The position numbers and the translations under genes are program-made. Shown one piece after another: positions 15,822 through 22,560 of a stretch of 25,747 nucleotides of DNA (its first letter is position 1; every line of letters begins with the position of its first letter). Source of the DNA: a virus; IMG/VR virus record IMGVR_UViG_3300043661_000029, positions 1 to 25,747 of that record, one strand, 5' to 3'. Under the pieces are notes generated by a model. That model was not told the DNA's origin, searched no databases, and saw only the letters and a program-made list of their open reading frames with translations.

Positions 15822-16339
15822 AAGGATTCTGTCTTCTTAACCTTCGCCAATGCTTCCATTTGGAAGGCGGTCAACTCCGTGTCGATTCCGGCGTGCGCCA
15901 TTCCGATTCGCGCGAGGCCGTAGGCGTCGCCAGCGTTATCGTCATTGATGTCAGCGCCCCAGCGTTTGAAGATTTCCTTGAGCATCACGCTCTTGTCTGA
16001 ATTCCCTGCCCCTGTAACGAACTTTTTCAGCGTAGTGGGCGCTACGAAAATCGTCTGGATACCTAGCTTCCACAGAGCGTGGCGGACAATGAACCCAAGT
16101 CCTGCAATTTGAAACACGGCCTGCCCTTTGCTTCCGAAGGAGAAGTCTTCGATGACAAACAGCGAACCTGTCTTTGCGAATCCGACCACATAATTAAGGA
16201 TTAGGTCGATGCGCGCCAGTCCTGTTAGTTTTCCAGGTTCCAGCACGCCAGTGTTGAAATACGTCCCCGGCAGGTCGATGACACTGTAGCCTGTGGCTGT
16301 GAGACTCAAATCCAAACCGACGATGCGGGTAGGTGTCAT
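15818..16339 (-). CDS. RuvC-like Holliday junction resolvase
   Basis: The 173-aa product has the RuvC nuclease layout: IVGLDLSLTATGYSVID (first Asp at residue 10), then LFVIEDFSFGSKGQAVFQIA (Glu near 64), a Lys-containing VAPTTLKKFVTGAGNSDKS, and a final NDDNAGDAYGLARIG with acidic residues that complete the site. RuvC enzymes cut four-way junctions; phages use them to clear branched DNA before packaging or to recombine. The start ATG overlaps the endolysin stop, and its stop overlaps the next ATG, both by 4 nt, so the three genes are translationally coupled. The length is that of bacterial RuvC. Confidence 0.9.
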   Translation of the reverse strand: MTPTRIVGLDLSLTATGYSVIDLPGTYFNTGVLEPGKLTGLARIDLILNYVVGFAKTGSLFVIEDFSFGSKGQAVFQIAGLGFIVRHALWKLGIQTIFVAPTTLKKFVTGAGNSDKSVMLKEIFKRWGADINDDNAGDAYGLARIGMAHAGIDTELTAFQMEALAKVKKTESL

Positions 16340-16857
16340 AAGAGACTCGGAAATTTCCTTGCCGCGCGTTTCAAAAGCCCGTTCAAGTCGTTCGCGATTA
16401 CCGGGTGTGTCGGCGCGATGTCGCGGTAGAACTGCGCTTGCTGGGCTTGGAGTGTTGCCGCGAGGGTGTCAGGATCGGTGCCATTGACTGCGGCCAATGT
16501 GCCTGCTCCGATGATTCCGTCAACCTGTACTCCTGCAGCGGCCTGTAGTTCCTTGATGGCGCGAGACGGACCGTCGTTTACCGCGAAACTGAACAGCGGA
16601 GCCGCGACTGTGTCGCTGTTAATCTCATCGCCGCGAACGGCATTCCAAAAGTGAGCCCGGTAATATTCGCCAGCGTAGGTCAGCGCGTCTTCAAGACTCA
16701 TCTCGAAGAAGCCGTCAGTTACAGCTTTGGGTTGGTTTCGGGACGTGAGACCCAAGCGGGTAACGCCCGCACCATCGGAAAGGTCTACGGTCTTAGCAGA
16801 TAATGAAGCGTCTTCTTGCAAAAGAAGCCAGCGAAGTATGGACGGATAGTGAGCCAT
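16336..16857 (-). CDS. Endolysin, GH108-type N-acetylmuramidase
   Basis: The 173-aa product matches the GH108 phage lysozyme plan. A Glu in an early helix (residue 15) is followed by a GAGVTRLGLTS stretch where the family has GG-x-T-x-x-G-I-T, and a C-terminal peptidoglycan-binding part starts near residue 88 (SFAVNDGPSRAIKELQAAAG then DGIIGAGTLAAVN). It would cut glycan strands of the cell wall at the end of infection. No signal peptide is seen, so release needs a holin, which I could not identify. The start codon lies inside a small inverted repeat, CATGTCAAGTTCACATG, and lacks a clear ribosome site. Confidence 0.85.
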   Translation of the reverse strand: MAHYPSILRWLLLQEDASLSAKTVDLSDGAGVTRLGLTSRNQPKAVTDGFFEMSLEDALTYAGEYYRAHFWNAVRGDEINSDTVAAPLFSFAVNDGPSRAIKELQAAAGVQVDGIIGAGTLAAVNGTDPDTLAATLQAQQAQFYRDIAPTHPVIANDLNGLLKRAARKFPSLL

Positions 16858-16913
16858 GTCAAGTTCACATGGCCTGTGACGCCTATAGTTTTACGTTCGG
16901 AAAGTGGACAGAA

Positions 16914-17384
16914 CTAGGCGGCTACTTGGGTTGGTGGGATTCTTTCCCACTGTGCGACGTATCCTTTGCCTTTGCGCCAGCCCGACGCTGTAGATATCTT
17001 TTTCACTGCGGCTTTGCTTACTCTGGCGGTTGCGCAGAGGTCGTCATACGTCGCCGAAGGATTGGCTTCAATCGCTGCAATGAGTCGGCCAACCCTTGCG
17101 TCATCTCCTGTTGACCGCTCGGCTTTCCTCACTTGCAAACTCTTGGTCAGGTCGAACAACTTGTCCATCGCCAGCGATGTTTCAATATTCTCGACATAGA
17201 AGCAGAAACGCGTCCGACCGGGAGCAGCGGTCTTGAGCAGGGCCAGCGCATTGGTTGCTACTTCGGCTACAGCAGACTCAGGCGCATGCTGGAGAGCAAT
17301 CAGCGCGCCGCGCGTAGCTTCGACAGTCTCTGGGAAATAGTTCTCGTACGCTTTGCGGATATTCGCTCTTGTAATGTGGTTCAT
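16914..17384 (-). CDS. Putative DNA-binding protein with C-terminal HTH
   Basis: The 156-aa product has an N-terminal helical part and a C-terminal segment (from residue 96: ARVGRLIAAIEANPSATYDD, then LCATARVSKAAVKKISTASGW) with the spacing of a winged helix-turn-helix, ending in a GYVAQW-type wing strand. It could be a small transcription or replication regulator. It lies in the leftward operon between the endolysin and a 70-aa gene. A GCCTGTGACG word lies 12-21 nt upstream of its ATG. No repressor family was recognised, so a role in lysogeny is only one possibility. Confidence 0.72.
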   Translation of the reverse strand: MNHITRANIRKAYENYFPETVEATRGALIALQHAPESAVAEVATNALALLKTAAPGRTRFCFYVENIETSLAMDKLFDLTKSLQVRKAERSTGDDARVGRLIAAIEANPSATYDDLCATARVSKAAVKKISTASGWRKGKGYVAQWERIPPTQVAA

Positions 17385-17406
17385 ACCGAACGCTAGCCTG
17401 TGACGG

Positions 17407-17423
17407 TGTTCACTTTGCGGACA
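17407..17423. repeat. 17-bp palindrome, copy 3 (degenerate)
   Basis: TGTTCACTTTGCGGACA keeps the right arm of copy 1 and departs at two bases of the left arm. It overlaps the stop of the 70-aa gene. One base separates it from GCCTGTGACG at 17396-17405. Confidence 0.5.
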
Positions 17424-17622
17424 GGTTCTTTATGGTGATGCTGCCCTTTGGAACCCGCCAGTGAGTGAAGCCGCCGCTGGCATCGGTCCCTGGGCCGAAG
17501 CGCGTCTCCATCATGGCTACCGCTTGCGGCCAGTTGTGGACTGACACGAACACCGGGTCTCCGTTAACGTCGGGGTAAATCTCAATACGCGGTCGGTCAA
17601 CCCAATGACGCGGTGATGCCAT
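17410..17622 (-). CDS. Small protein, 70 aa, unknown
   Basis: The 70-aa product has a strong AGGAGGAA ribosome site eight bases before its ATG, the best in this operon. It contains IEIYPDVNGDPVFVSVHNWP and a Gly/Pro-rich loop before a final strand, and looks like a small beta-rich domain. The family is unknown. Its stop lies inside copy 3 of the 17-bp palindrome, and copy 4 stands just upstream of the ribosome site, so it is framed by these repeats. Confidence 0.75.
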   Translation of the reverse strand: MASPRHWVDRPRIEIYPDVNGDPVFVSVHNWPQAVAMMETRFGPGTDASGGFTHWRVPKGSITIKNLSAK

Positions 17623-17634
17623 GCTTCCTCCTAG

Positions 17635-17651
17635 AATCCGCTTTGCGGAGT
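17635..17651. repeat. 17-bp palindrome, copy 4 (core only)
   Basis: AATCCGCTTTGCGGAGT keeps the perfect TCCGC/GCGGA core of copy 1 with changed outer bases. It stands a few bases upstream of the AGGAGGAA of the 70-aa gene, so a bound protein or folded RNA here could affect that gene. Confidence 0.55.
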
Positions 17652-17664
17652 CCTTGACTTAGCC

Positions 17665-17943
17665 GAACAGGGGGCGATTTCAAAAACCCCCTATTCGATG
17701 ACTTAACTTATCGCGCTGGCCTGTGACGAAGTGGGGGAAACCTCAAATCCCCCAGTTCGCGCTTGTAAGCTCTTGATTCGTGAATACTTAAGGAACTGGG
17801 GGAGAGTTCTTAGGGGTATAAAGAGATTTTGCTCTCTTTATATAGGGACAATTTCTCCCCCACTTCTCGTAAACCATTTGTAGTCAGTTACTTCACTAGT
17901 ATGAACTGGGGGATTTGGCTCTCCCCCAGTTCTCCCCCAGTTC
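17665..17943 (-). repeat. Array of four G-rich hairpins with one shared arm
   Basis: This gap after the ATPase gene holds no ORF. Its arms are variants of GAACTGGGGGA. Hairpins: 17665-17674 with 17687-17696; 17728-17738 with 17748-17758; 17793-17805 with 17854-17866, which encloses a perfect 10-bp stem TATAAAGAGA/TCTCTTTATA (17817-17826 with 17833-17842); and 17903-17913 with 17922-17932. The last right arm is repeated exactly in tandem at 17933-17943, over the stop codon of the ATPase gene. The repetition beside replication genes suggests an origin with iterons, or an RNA-level block; neither is proved. Confidence 0.75.
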
Positions 17944-19180
17944 ATTCGTCTACCGACCACAGAGCCTTGCCTGCTCGATTGATTGCGGTCTTAATAATGG
18001 CATCCGCACGGGTAAGGTTTCTCCATGCCATCGTGTACACGCCGACACCACCAGGGCACCGTTCGGGCTTGATGGACTTTTTGCACTCCCGCTCTGTTTT
18101 GTTGGGATGCCGTTCGAAGAACCTAAGAATTTTGTTCTCGAACATTTGGACGTAACTAACCGAATCGTCCGGCATGAATCTCTGGTACGCGGCGATTTGG
18201 TATGCCCCAAACTGAAGAGCCACGCTCATTGTCTCTTCTGAGACACTGGTCTCCCCAAGGGTAACCGTCAGCAGCAATGCGAGTCGTTTCGTCATGTCCA
18301 TGACGCGCTCGTACTTTTCTAACTCGGGGCCGTGCTCTATGGCCCAGAACTCAATAGCGAGTTCCGCACCATTGGACATTGCGATATCGTCGAAAGTCGG
18401 GGCATTTATGATTTTGCACAATTCGTTGACGGCTTCAGAGACCATCTGGGCGTCGTCGAGGGTTTTCTTATGAGGCATCTTTTTGTCGGAAAATGACAAG
18501 CAGAAACGACTCTGTAACCCGCTGGATGAGCCTAGGCTTCCAGTCCACATGTTGGCGAAACGGTTGGGCGTCGCTGACCCGCAAATGGCGAAATGGACGT
18601 TGTACACGTTTTTCGGTCCACCATTTTTGTCGATAACGCTGCGGCCAGTTTGATTGCTCTGGTAAAGCCGTAAGAATTCTCCAAACAGAGAGTTGCGGCT
18701 ATTTGATGTCACTTTGGCTTTTTCGAACGCGTCTCCAAGCTCATCAGGACGGTATAACGTCCGCGGGTGGGACTCCAAAATCTCCACCAGTGCCGGTCCT
18801 GAGTCGATACTTAGCTGGCAGTTTACATCCGAAAGCCAAGGTGATAGGTAGGTGCCAACCACGTTATCGGCAGCGGTTTTGCCGCTGTTCGCGGAGCCGA
18901 TGTTGCAGGAGTAGAATCGCGTCTGCAAAAATGGCTCGGACTTCAAGCACACACGTCCCGACAAAGCTATCCCGACGTAAGTTACCGCCGCGAGTGCCTT
19001 GTACTCATAAGGAATGTCCAATGTTATACCTTCAACCAATTTCCCAATAGGACCAGGCAACCGCGGGAACTCGGGGAGCTCGTCATCTTGAACAAGCGGC
19101 TCATCGTCTACTTCTGGCAAGCCCATCTGTTTGTTGACCAAGTACTCTGTGATTTCAGTAACAGCGGAATTACGCGGCAT
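17942..19180 (-). CDS. DUF3987-like P-loop replication ATPase
   Basis: The 412-aa product has a Walker A GSANSGKTAA near residue 116 and a Walker B-like TLYRPDELGD near 163-172, followed by an FAICGSATP strand that fits a sensor position. This is the pattern of DUF3987-type helicase/primase-associated proteins of phages and plasmids. Its start at 19180 (AAGGA seven bases upstream) overlaps the preceding zinc-ribbon gene by 11 nt. The two together may act like a split primase-helicase that opens DNA at the phage origin. The C-terminal part, residues 340-410, is basic and possibly DNA-binding. The stop overlaps the last unit of the hairpin array. Confidence 0.8.
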   Translation of the reverse strand: MPRNSAVTEITEYLVNKQMGLPEVDDEPLVQDDELPEFPRLPGPIGKLVEGITLDIPYEYKALAAVTYVGIALSGRVCLKSEPFLQTRFYSCNIGSANSGKTAADNVVGTYLSPWLSDVNCQLSIDSGPALVEILESHPRTLYRPDELGDAFEKAKVTSNSRNSLFGEFLRLYQSNQTGRSVIDKNGGPKNVYNVHFAICGSATPNRFANMWTGSLGSSSGLQSRFCLSFSDKKMPHKKTLDDAQMVSEAVNELCKIINAPTFDDIAMSNGAELAIEFWAIEHGPELEKYERVMDMTKRLALLLTVTLGETSVSEETMSVALQFGAYQIAAYQRFMPDDSVSYVQMFENKILRFFERHPNKTERECKKSIKPERCPGGVGVYTMAWRNLTRADAIIKTAINRAGKALWSVDE

Positions 19181-19670
19181 TGGCGAATCCTTCCCATGTC
19201 TGGAACAAGGACGTCGGGTTTGCCGGCGATTCCAGCCAATCACTAACCTTTGCAAAGGAAAATAAGTCAACAGCACCTGACAGGGTTGCTTCCTGATGGT
19301 AGAACCGCGCTAGTGCGTCCCACGCAGGTTCACAATCAGGGAACACTGATAGGACATGCTTCGCTAGGGCGGCCGAGCGACCAAGGCAGCGGTACTGCCG
19401 AGCTACCTGGATATATTGGTCGTCAATCCATTTTCCGAACTGAACAGCCGTCTCGCGCGCTGCCAGTTTCTCGGGAGACTCACGTTCAATTGTCTTGCCG
19501 AGACCACGGGCCAGCATGAACGAGTTCGCGGTCCACTTGCAGCGATGGCAAAAGGCAACTTCATTGTTGAATGAGACGGTCCAGGTTCCGCTGCCTTTGC
19601 AACTGCGACATTCAGCGCGATTGCCGTGCAGCCTGTAGCCGGCTTCGGTTAGAAGTGAACGGAGGCTCAT
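19170..19670 (-). CDS. Primase-type zinc-ribbon protein
   Basis: The 166-aa product has an N-terminal zinc ribbon, C-R-S-C at about residues 21-24 and C-H-R-C at about 40-43, with a beta hairpin between (GTWTVSFNNEVAF). This resembles the CHC2-type ribbon of phage primases. The rest is helical and lacks a recognisable TOPRIM motif, so it may be a primase accessory rather than a full primase. The ATG overlaps the previous stop by ATGA. The following ATPase gene starts inside its end, so the three are coupled. Template recognition for priming is a reasonable guess. Confidence 0.72.
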   Translation of the reverse strand: MSLRSLLTEAGYRLHGNRAECRSCKGSGTWTVSFNNEVAFCHRCKWTANSFMLARGLGKTIERESPEKLAARETAVQFGKWIDDQYIQVARQYRCLGRSAALAKHVLSVFPDCEPAWDALARFYHQEATLSGAVDLFSFAKVSDWLESPANPTSLFQTWEGFANAA

Positions 19671-19837
19671 CGCGAGCCTTCTTTGGACACAGGTTCGCGC
19701 CATTCCAAATTACCGAAAGCAACGTCGGCGGGCAAAATTATGTTAGTGCCCCGGAGTGGATAGGGAACGCGGTCGTAAGTTTTGTTGGTTGGGGATTGTT
19801 GCGGCCGGGCTGGCCGCTTTTGGGCTGGGGTTGTCAT
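19667..19837 (-). CDS. Small basic protein, 56 aa
   Basis: GGAG eight bases before the ATG at 19837 fixes the start; an upstream in-frame extension would pass through several hairpins. The 56-aa product has a basic, Pro- and Gln-rich N-terminal part (TTPAQKRPARPQQSPTNK) and a C-terminal GNLEWREPVSKE. It opens the replication block and overlaps the zinc-ribbon gene by ATGA. A short disordered basic head could touch DNA or a partner. The family is unknown. Confidence 0.7.
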   Translation of the reverse strand: MTTPAQKRPARPQQSPTNKTYDRVPYPLRGTNIILPADVAFGNLEWREPVSKEGSR

Positions 19838-19861
19838 TGTATGTTCTCCATTTGATATTTT

Positions 19862-19980
19862 GAAAGGGGCCACGTTTTGAGACGCAGCCCCCTTCCAGAA
19901 CAAACGGAGATTAGGGTGTGACAAGCACCCCTTGCTGTTTGGCAGCAAGTTCGTATGGTCGTTCCCATTAAAGGGACGAC
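19862..19980 (-). repeat. Cluster of four hairpins before the replication block
   Basis: Four stems follow in 119 nt: GAAAGGGGC (19862-19870) with GCCCCCTTC (19887-19895, one mismatch); GGGTG (19914-19918) with CACCC (19926-19930); CTTGCTG (19931-19937) with CAGCAAG (19943-19949, perfect); and GTCGTTCCC (19958-19966) with GGGACGAC (19973-19980, one bulge). The stretch lies in the 186-nt leader upstream of the 56-aa gene. It may set mRNA stability or early termination, or be part of a replication signal. The arms differ from those of the 17.7-kb array. Confidence 0.55.
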
Positions 19981-20023
19981 GGGTCTCCATTTTGTTCTGT
20001 AGGAACTACTGCGTGTCGGGCTG

Positions 20024-20482
20024 TCAGGCCGCCACGGTTCGCTGCGAATAAAATGTGGGCATCCCTGGTATAAGGTAGCTACCTACGGGATACTTGGTTA
20101 GTAACTCTTCCTTGGTAAACGGCGTGGCACTTCGGTGCAACCAATATTCCGCGCCTGCCTCACGTGCTAATTCACCGCTAGAAGTCACGACACAACTAAG
20201 TGCCATGTCTCCGTTGTTGAAAAGCGTGACGAGGACGTTTCCACTGCTCTTCTTGGCAGCATCTTTGGATTCGTTGAATATAGGGTCCGTCTTGAATTTG
20301 TCGCGGGGTTGATTCTCGATGGGCATAGCCATGATGCGTTTCCACTGTTCAATGTAGTCTGAGGTTTGAGTCCGAATACTTTCCGCTTTCCGTACAAGGA
20401 TATCGCTCCCGTACGTTTTTTCGGTCATCTTAAACATGCGCGCCTGAAACTCGTCGAAGGACAGTTTCCCTTGGTCGCACAT
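20024..20482 (-). CDS. Unknown protein, first gene of the leftward operon
   Basis: The ATG-started product has 152 aa: a helical N-terminal half (MFKMTEKTYGSDILVRKAES) and a C-terminal mixed part with VLVTLFNNGDMALSCVVTSS and a PVGSYLIPGMPTFY end. No family is known. The frame stays open upstream as far as 20551 and encodes a very helix-like run there (IQEKAQQWYQRYGKAKDM), but no ATG, GTG or TTG is available. An ATA at 20548 has a GGAG nine bases upstream, while the ATG at 20555 is in another frame. The start is therefore unsettled: a rare start codon, a frameshift, or the plain ATG at 20482. Confidence 0.65.
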   Translation of the reverse strand: MCDQGKLSFDEFQARMFKMTEKTYGSDILVRKAESIRTQTSDYIEQWKRIMAMPIENQPRDKFKTDPIFNESKDAAKKSSGNVLVTLFNNGDMALSCVVTSSGELAREAGAEYWLHRSATPFTKEELLTKYPVGSYLIPGMPTFYSQRTVAA

Positions 20483-20761
20483 ATCTTTAGCTTTTCCGTA
20501 TCGCTGGTACCACTGCTGTGCCTTCTCTTGAATCTTGTCCGTTGTTATTTGTCATTTCTCCGTTTGATTTTAACTTCTGTCTCACTTATAGTGCAATTCC
20601 GCCTCAAAACGGAACTTCTGAATCACGTCAAACAGGCTTACCTACCTCTAACTTACTGACTCGGTTATACTTAAAAATCTTACAAAGAATTGCTATGCGT
20701 TTTTACACACAGCCGAATCAGGCAGGACGGCCGTCCCGTATCGGAAAGAATCAGTGATATA

Positions 20762-20790
20762 ATGGTACACCTGACCGGCCAGCTAGTCAA
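20762..20790 (-). promoter_or_regulatory. Leftward sigma-70-like promoter
   Basis: On the minus strand TTGACT (20790-20785) and TACCAT (20767-20762) are 17 bases apart. The spacer holds the near-palindrome CTGGCCGGTCAG, a possible operator. It lies about 200 nt upstream of the leftward operon's first strong gene and about 50 nt after the 75-aa gene. The interval 20556-20836 holds no gene; it also contains the perfect 12-bp palindrome GGACGGCCGTCC (20725-20736). Confidence 0.5.
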
Positions 20791-20836
20791 GGGAAATCTT
20801 TCGTAAAGGGTTATAATTCAACTACTTATTGACAAT

Positions 20837-21064
20837 TTATCTAGATTTTGTATCACCTTGAGACGGCATGGTCAGGCCCGCCACCAGGTCGGCCATCGAC
20901 CCCGACGACGAAGCCGGCCTCCCGGCGCGCATCCTGGTGATGCGGTCAGCGATTCGGTCGAGCATTTCCGCGGATCGGAGCCTCTGGTCGATGGACGAGC
21001 TAGGGTCGCGTATAATTCGAAGCAGTTCGCGCTTCAGTTCGTCACAGTGCGTTCGTGCCATCAT
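20837..21064 (-). CDS. Small helical protein, 75 aa, unknown
   Basis: The product starts at paired ATGs (21064/21061) just after GGAG. It consists of charged helices (HCDELKRELLRIIRDPSSS, then DQRLRSAEMLDRIADRITRM) and ends in a Ser/Gly-rich tail. The antisense frames look like shadows. It is the first leftward gene from the central control region and faces the rightward operon, where early regulators usually sit. No HTH is obvious. It may be an early control protein or a chaperone. Confidence 0.6.
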   Translation of the reverse strand: MMARTHCDELKRELLRIIRDPSSSIDQRLRSAEMLDRIADRITRMRAGRPASSSGSMADLVAGLTMPSQGDTKSR

Positions 21065-21223
21065 GTCTCCATATAAAAGTTTGCCGCCGAAGCCGGTGCT
21101 CATTGAGGAGCGGCTTGGCGGACTTTTGAGGGTGAACGTTTGTTGAGCCTCAAACAATAAGTCGGACGGTCGGGCCTGTTCGCCCCAAGCCGCCGAATGT
21201 GTTTCAGATTGAGAAAACCCCGC

Positions 21224-21241
21224 TTATACACCTGTGTGTAA
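21224..21241. promoter_or_regulatory. Operator-like palindrome in the control region
   Basis: TTATACACCTGTGTGTAA is palindromic with one mismatch. It overlaps a 14-bp word, CTGTGTGTAAAAAC (21232-21245), whose exact reverse complement, GTTTTTACACACAG, stands at 20699-20712 upstream of the leftward operon. The paired copies outside the genes of both directions suggest binding by one regulator. No protein for this was identified. Confidence 0.45.
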
Positions 21242-21329
21242 AAACAAGCAAGCAAAATCTTAAATTATTTTAACTCTAGCATAATCATCGCCTTACAGCC
21301 ATCCAGCCCTGTTTGAGCCTGTTCCGGAC

Positions 21330-21359
21330 TTCCGATTTCAGTCGATTTCGCACTATATA
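21330..21359 (+). promoter_or_regulatory. Possible rightward promoter
   Basis: TTCCGA (21330-21335) and TATATA (21354-21359) are 18 bases apart, about 100 nt upstream of the first rightward gene. The -10 element is good and the -35 poor, so an activator may be needed. GGAAAT and ATTTCC in the leader can pair. The stretch 21065-21458 holds no gene. Confidence 0.35.
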
Positions 21360-21458
21360 TGTAAGAGGAAATCCCCCGTTCGGCGCATTTCCCCTCCGCT
21401 AGTTCCAATCCCAAATCCAACAAGACCGTCACAGCAATGTCTGTGGCGAGGAAGAAAA

Positions 21459-21740
21459 ATGTCTCAAACTATTCAGCAACGTTTCGAACGATTCGTAACG
21501 AACAATCCCAAAATCGTCCAGCTGTACGTCGATTACACACGCAAAGCCATCGCCAACGGCTTTCGAAACTACAGCGTCAGTGCTTTGACCGAAATTATCA
21601 GATGGCACGTTCGCGTCGAGAGCAAGGGCGAAAAGTTCAAAATCCCGAACAGCTACAGAAGCCGCATGTCCCGCTACTTGGTCGCCAAGTATCCAGAGTT
21701 CGATGGCTTTTTCAAACAGCAGCGATTGAGGAGCGCATAG
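21459..21740 (+). CDS. Small conserved phage-type protein
   Basis: The 93-aa product has the layout of a common small phage protein: an N-terminal RFERFVTNNPKIVQLYVDYT helix, then FRNYSVSALTEIIRWHVRVE, then KFKIPNSYRSRMSRYLVAKYP and a GFFKQQRLRS end. Proteins of this type occur in many phages and prophages beside resolvase or regulator genes, but their role is not established. The ATG is preceded by AGGAAG. It opens the four-gene rightward operon, 4 nt before the sigma-like gene. The basic, aromatic-rich middle hints at nucleic-acid binding. Confidence 0.85.
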   Translation: MSQTIQQRFERFVTNNPKIVQLYVDYTRKAIANGFRNYSVSALTEIIRWHVRVESKGEKFKIPNSYRSRMSRYLVAKYPEFDGFFKQQRLRSA

Positions 21741-21744
21741 TTCC

Positions 21745-22560
21745 GTGCTCCCAGACGAACAGTTGCAATCAATCTTCGCGCGCTTCTACGGCTTCGCTGT
21801 TGCATTGGCGAGGTCGCAGTACGCGCGTGTCTCCAGCGTGCCCCTTGCCGACTGGACGCAGACCGCGCTGCTGGGCTTGCTGCTGGCGATTAACTTTCAC
21901 GGCGAGTCAGTCACACCCTTGCAAGTGCAGTCCGCCATCCTTGGCGAGTTTCGCAGTGTCATCCAATCCGGAATCAGGAACCGTCCCCGCGCCACGTGCG
22001 CCGAGTGCGGCTCCAAAGCGGTTCGTGCCTGCGTTCACAAAAAAGCCGCACGTGTTCGGAAACCGAACGAAGGCGACACGTTCAAATACGCGTTTGGCAA
22101 AAGGGAAAACGAGTTGCTCGAAGCCGACGACCTAAATTCATTTCCCTACGGCGTCGCCGACGTTTATTCCAGCGACAGCACCGAGAGGGAAGTCGAACTG
22201 GAGCGGCTGAAGGAATTAGCAGGACGCGCATTGGACAAGGTCCCTAGTTCTTACAGGGTCGCCCTGCACATGCACTCGGTCCTCTGGAACGACGGACGCC
22301 CGGCTCCATTTTCCGAAATAGCGGAAATGCTGGGCACGTCAAAGTCATCCGCCGAGCGAATCCACGGACGCGCCGTTGCCTATCTCAAGCAGGTTGCCGC
22401 CAAGCCTAGACCGCAATTCGCCCCGACGTCGCGAATCCCGCGATTGTGCAGCGCATATCCCTTCTACCGCCGCGGCGCGCGTCTGCCGTGGTCACAAGAC
22501 AGCAAATTCCGTATTTCCACAATTCCCTTTTTCAAGTCCGTTGGAGAGAAAAATGTTTAG
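21745..22560 (+). CDS. Sigma-70-like factor with inserted zinc ribbon
   Basis: The 271-aa product starts at a GTG with GAGGAG eleven bases upstream. Residues about 5-75 resemble sigma region 2 (DWTQTALLGLLLAINF, then LQVQSAILGEFRSVI). Residues about 160-216 resemble region 4 with a helix-turn-helix (FSEIAEMLGTSKSSAERIHG). Between them lies CAECGSKAVRACVHK (Cys 85, 88, 96; His 98), which may bind zinc; ordinary sigma factors lack this. The basic tail beyond residue 218 is not assigned. It probably redirects host RNA polymerase to phage promoters. Its stop overlaps the next gene by 8 nt. Confidence 0.78.
   Translation: MLPDEQLQSIFARFYGFAVALARSQYARVSSVPLADWTQTALLGLLLAINFHGESVTPLQVQSAILGEFRSVIQSGIRNRPRATCAECGSKAVRACVHKKAARVRKPNEGDTFKYAFGKRENELLEADDLNSFPYGVADVYSSDSTEREVELERLKELAGRALDKVPSSYRVALHMHSVLWNDGRPAPFSEIAEMLGTSKSSAERIHGRAVAYLKQVAAKPRPQFAPTSRIPRLCSAYPFYRRGARLPWSQDSKFRISTIPFFKSVGEKNV

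Noticed and set aside
16932-16950. Inverted repeat GTGGGATTCTTTCCCAC
   Set aside because: It lies within the last codons of the HTH-type gene and reads normally as protein; not repeated elsewhere.
20725-20736. Palindrome GGACGGCCGTCC resembling a stretch near 25570 in the chromosome
   Set aside because: The shared bases are broken by a five-base difference and are GC-rich, so chance is likely; kept only as a note in the promoter entry.
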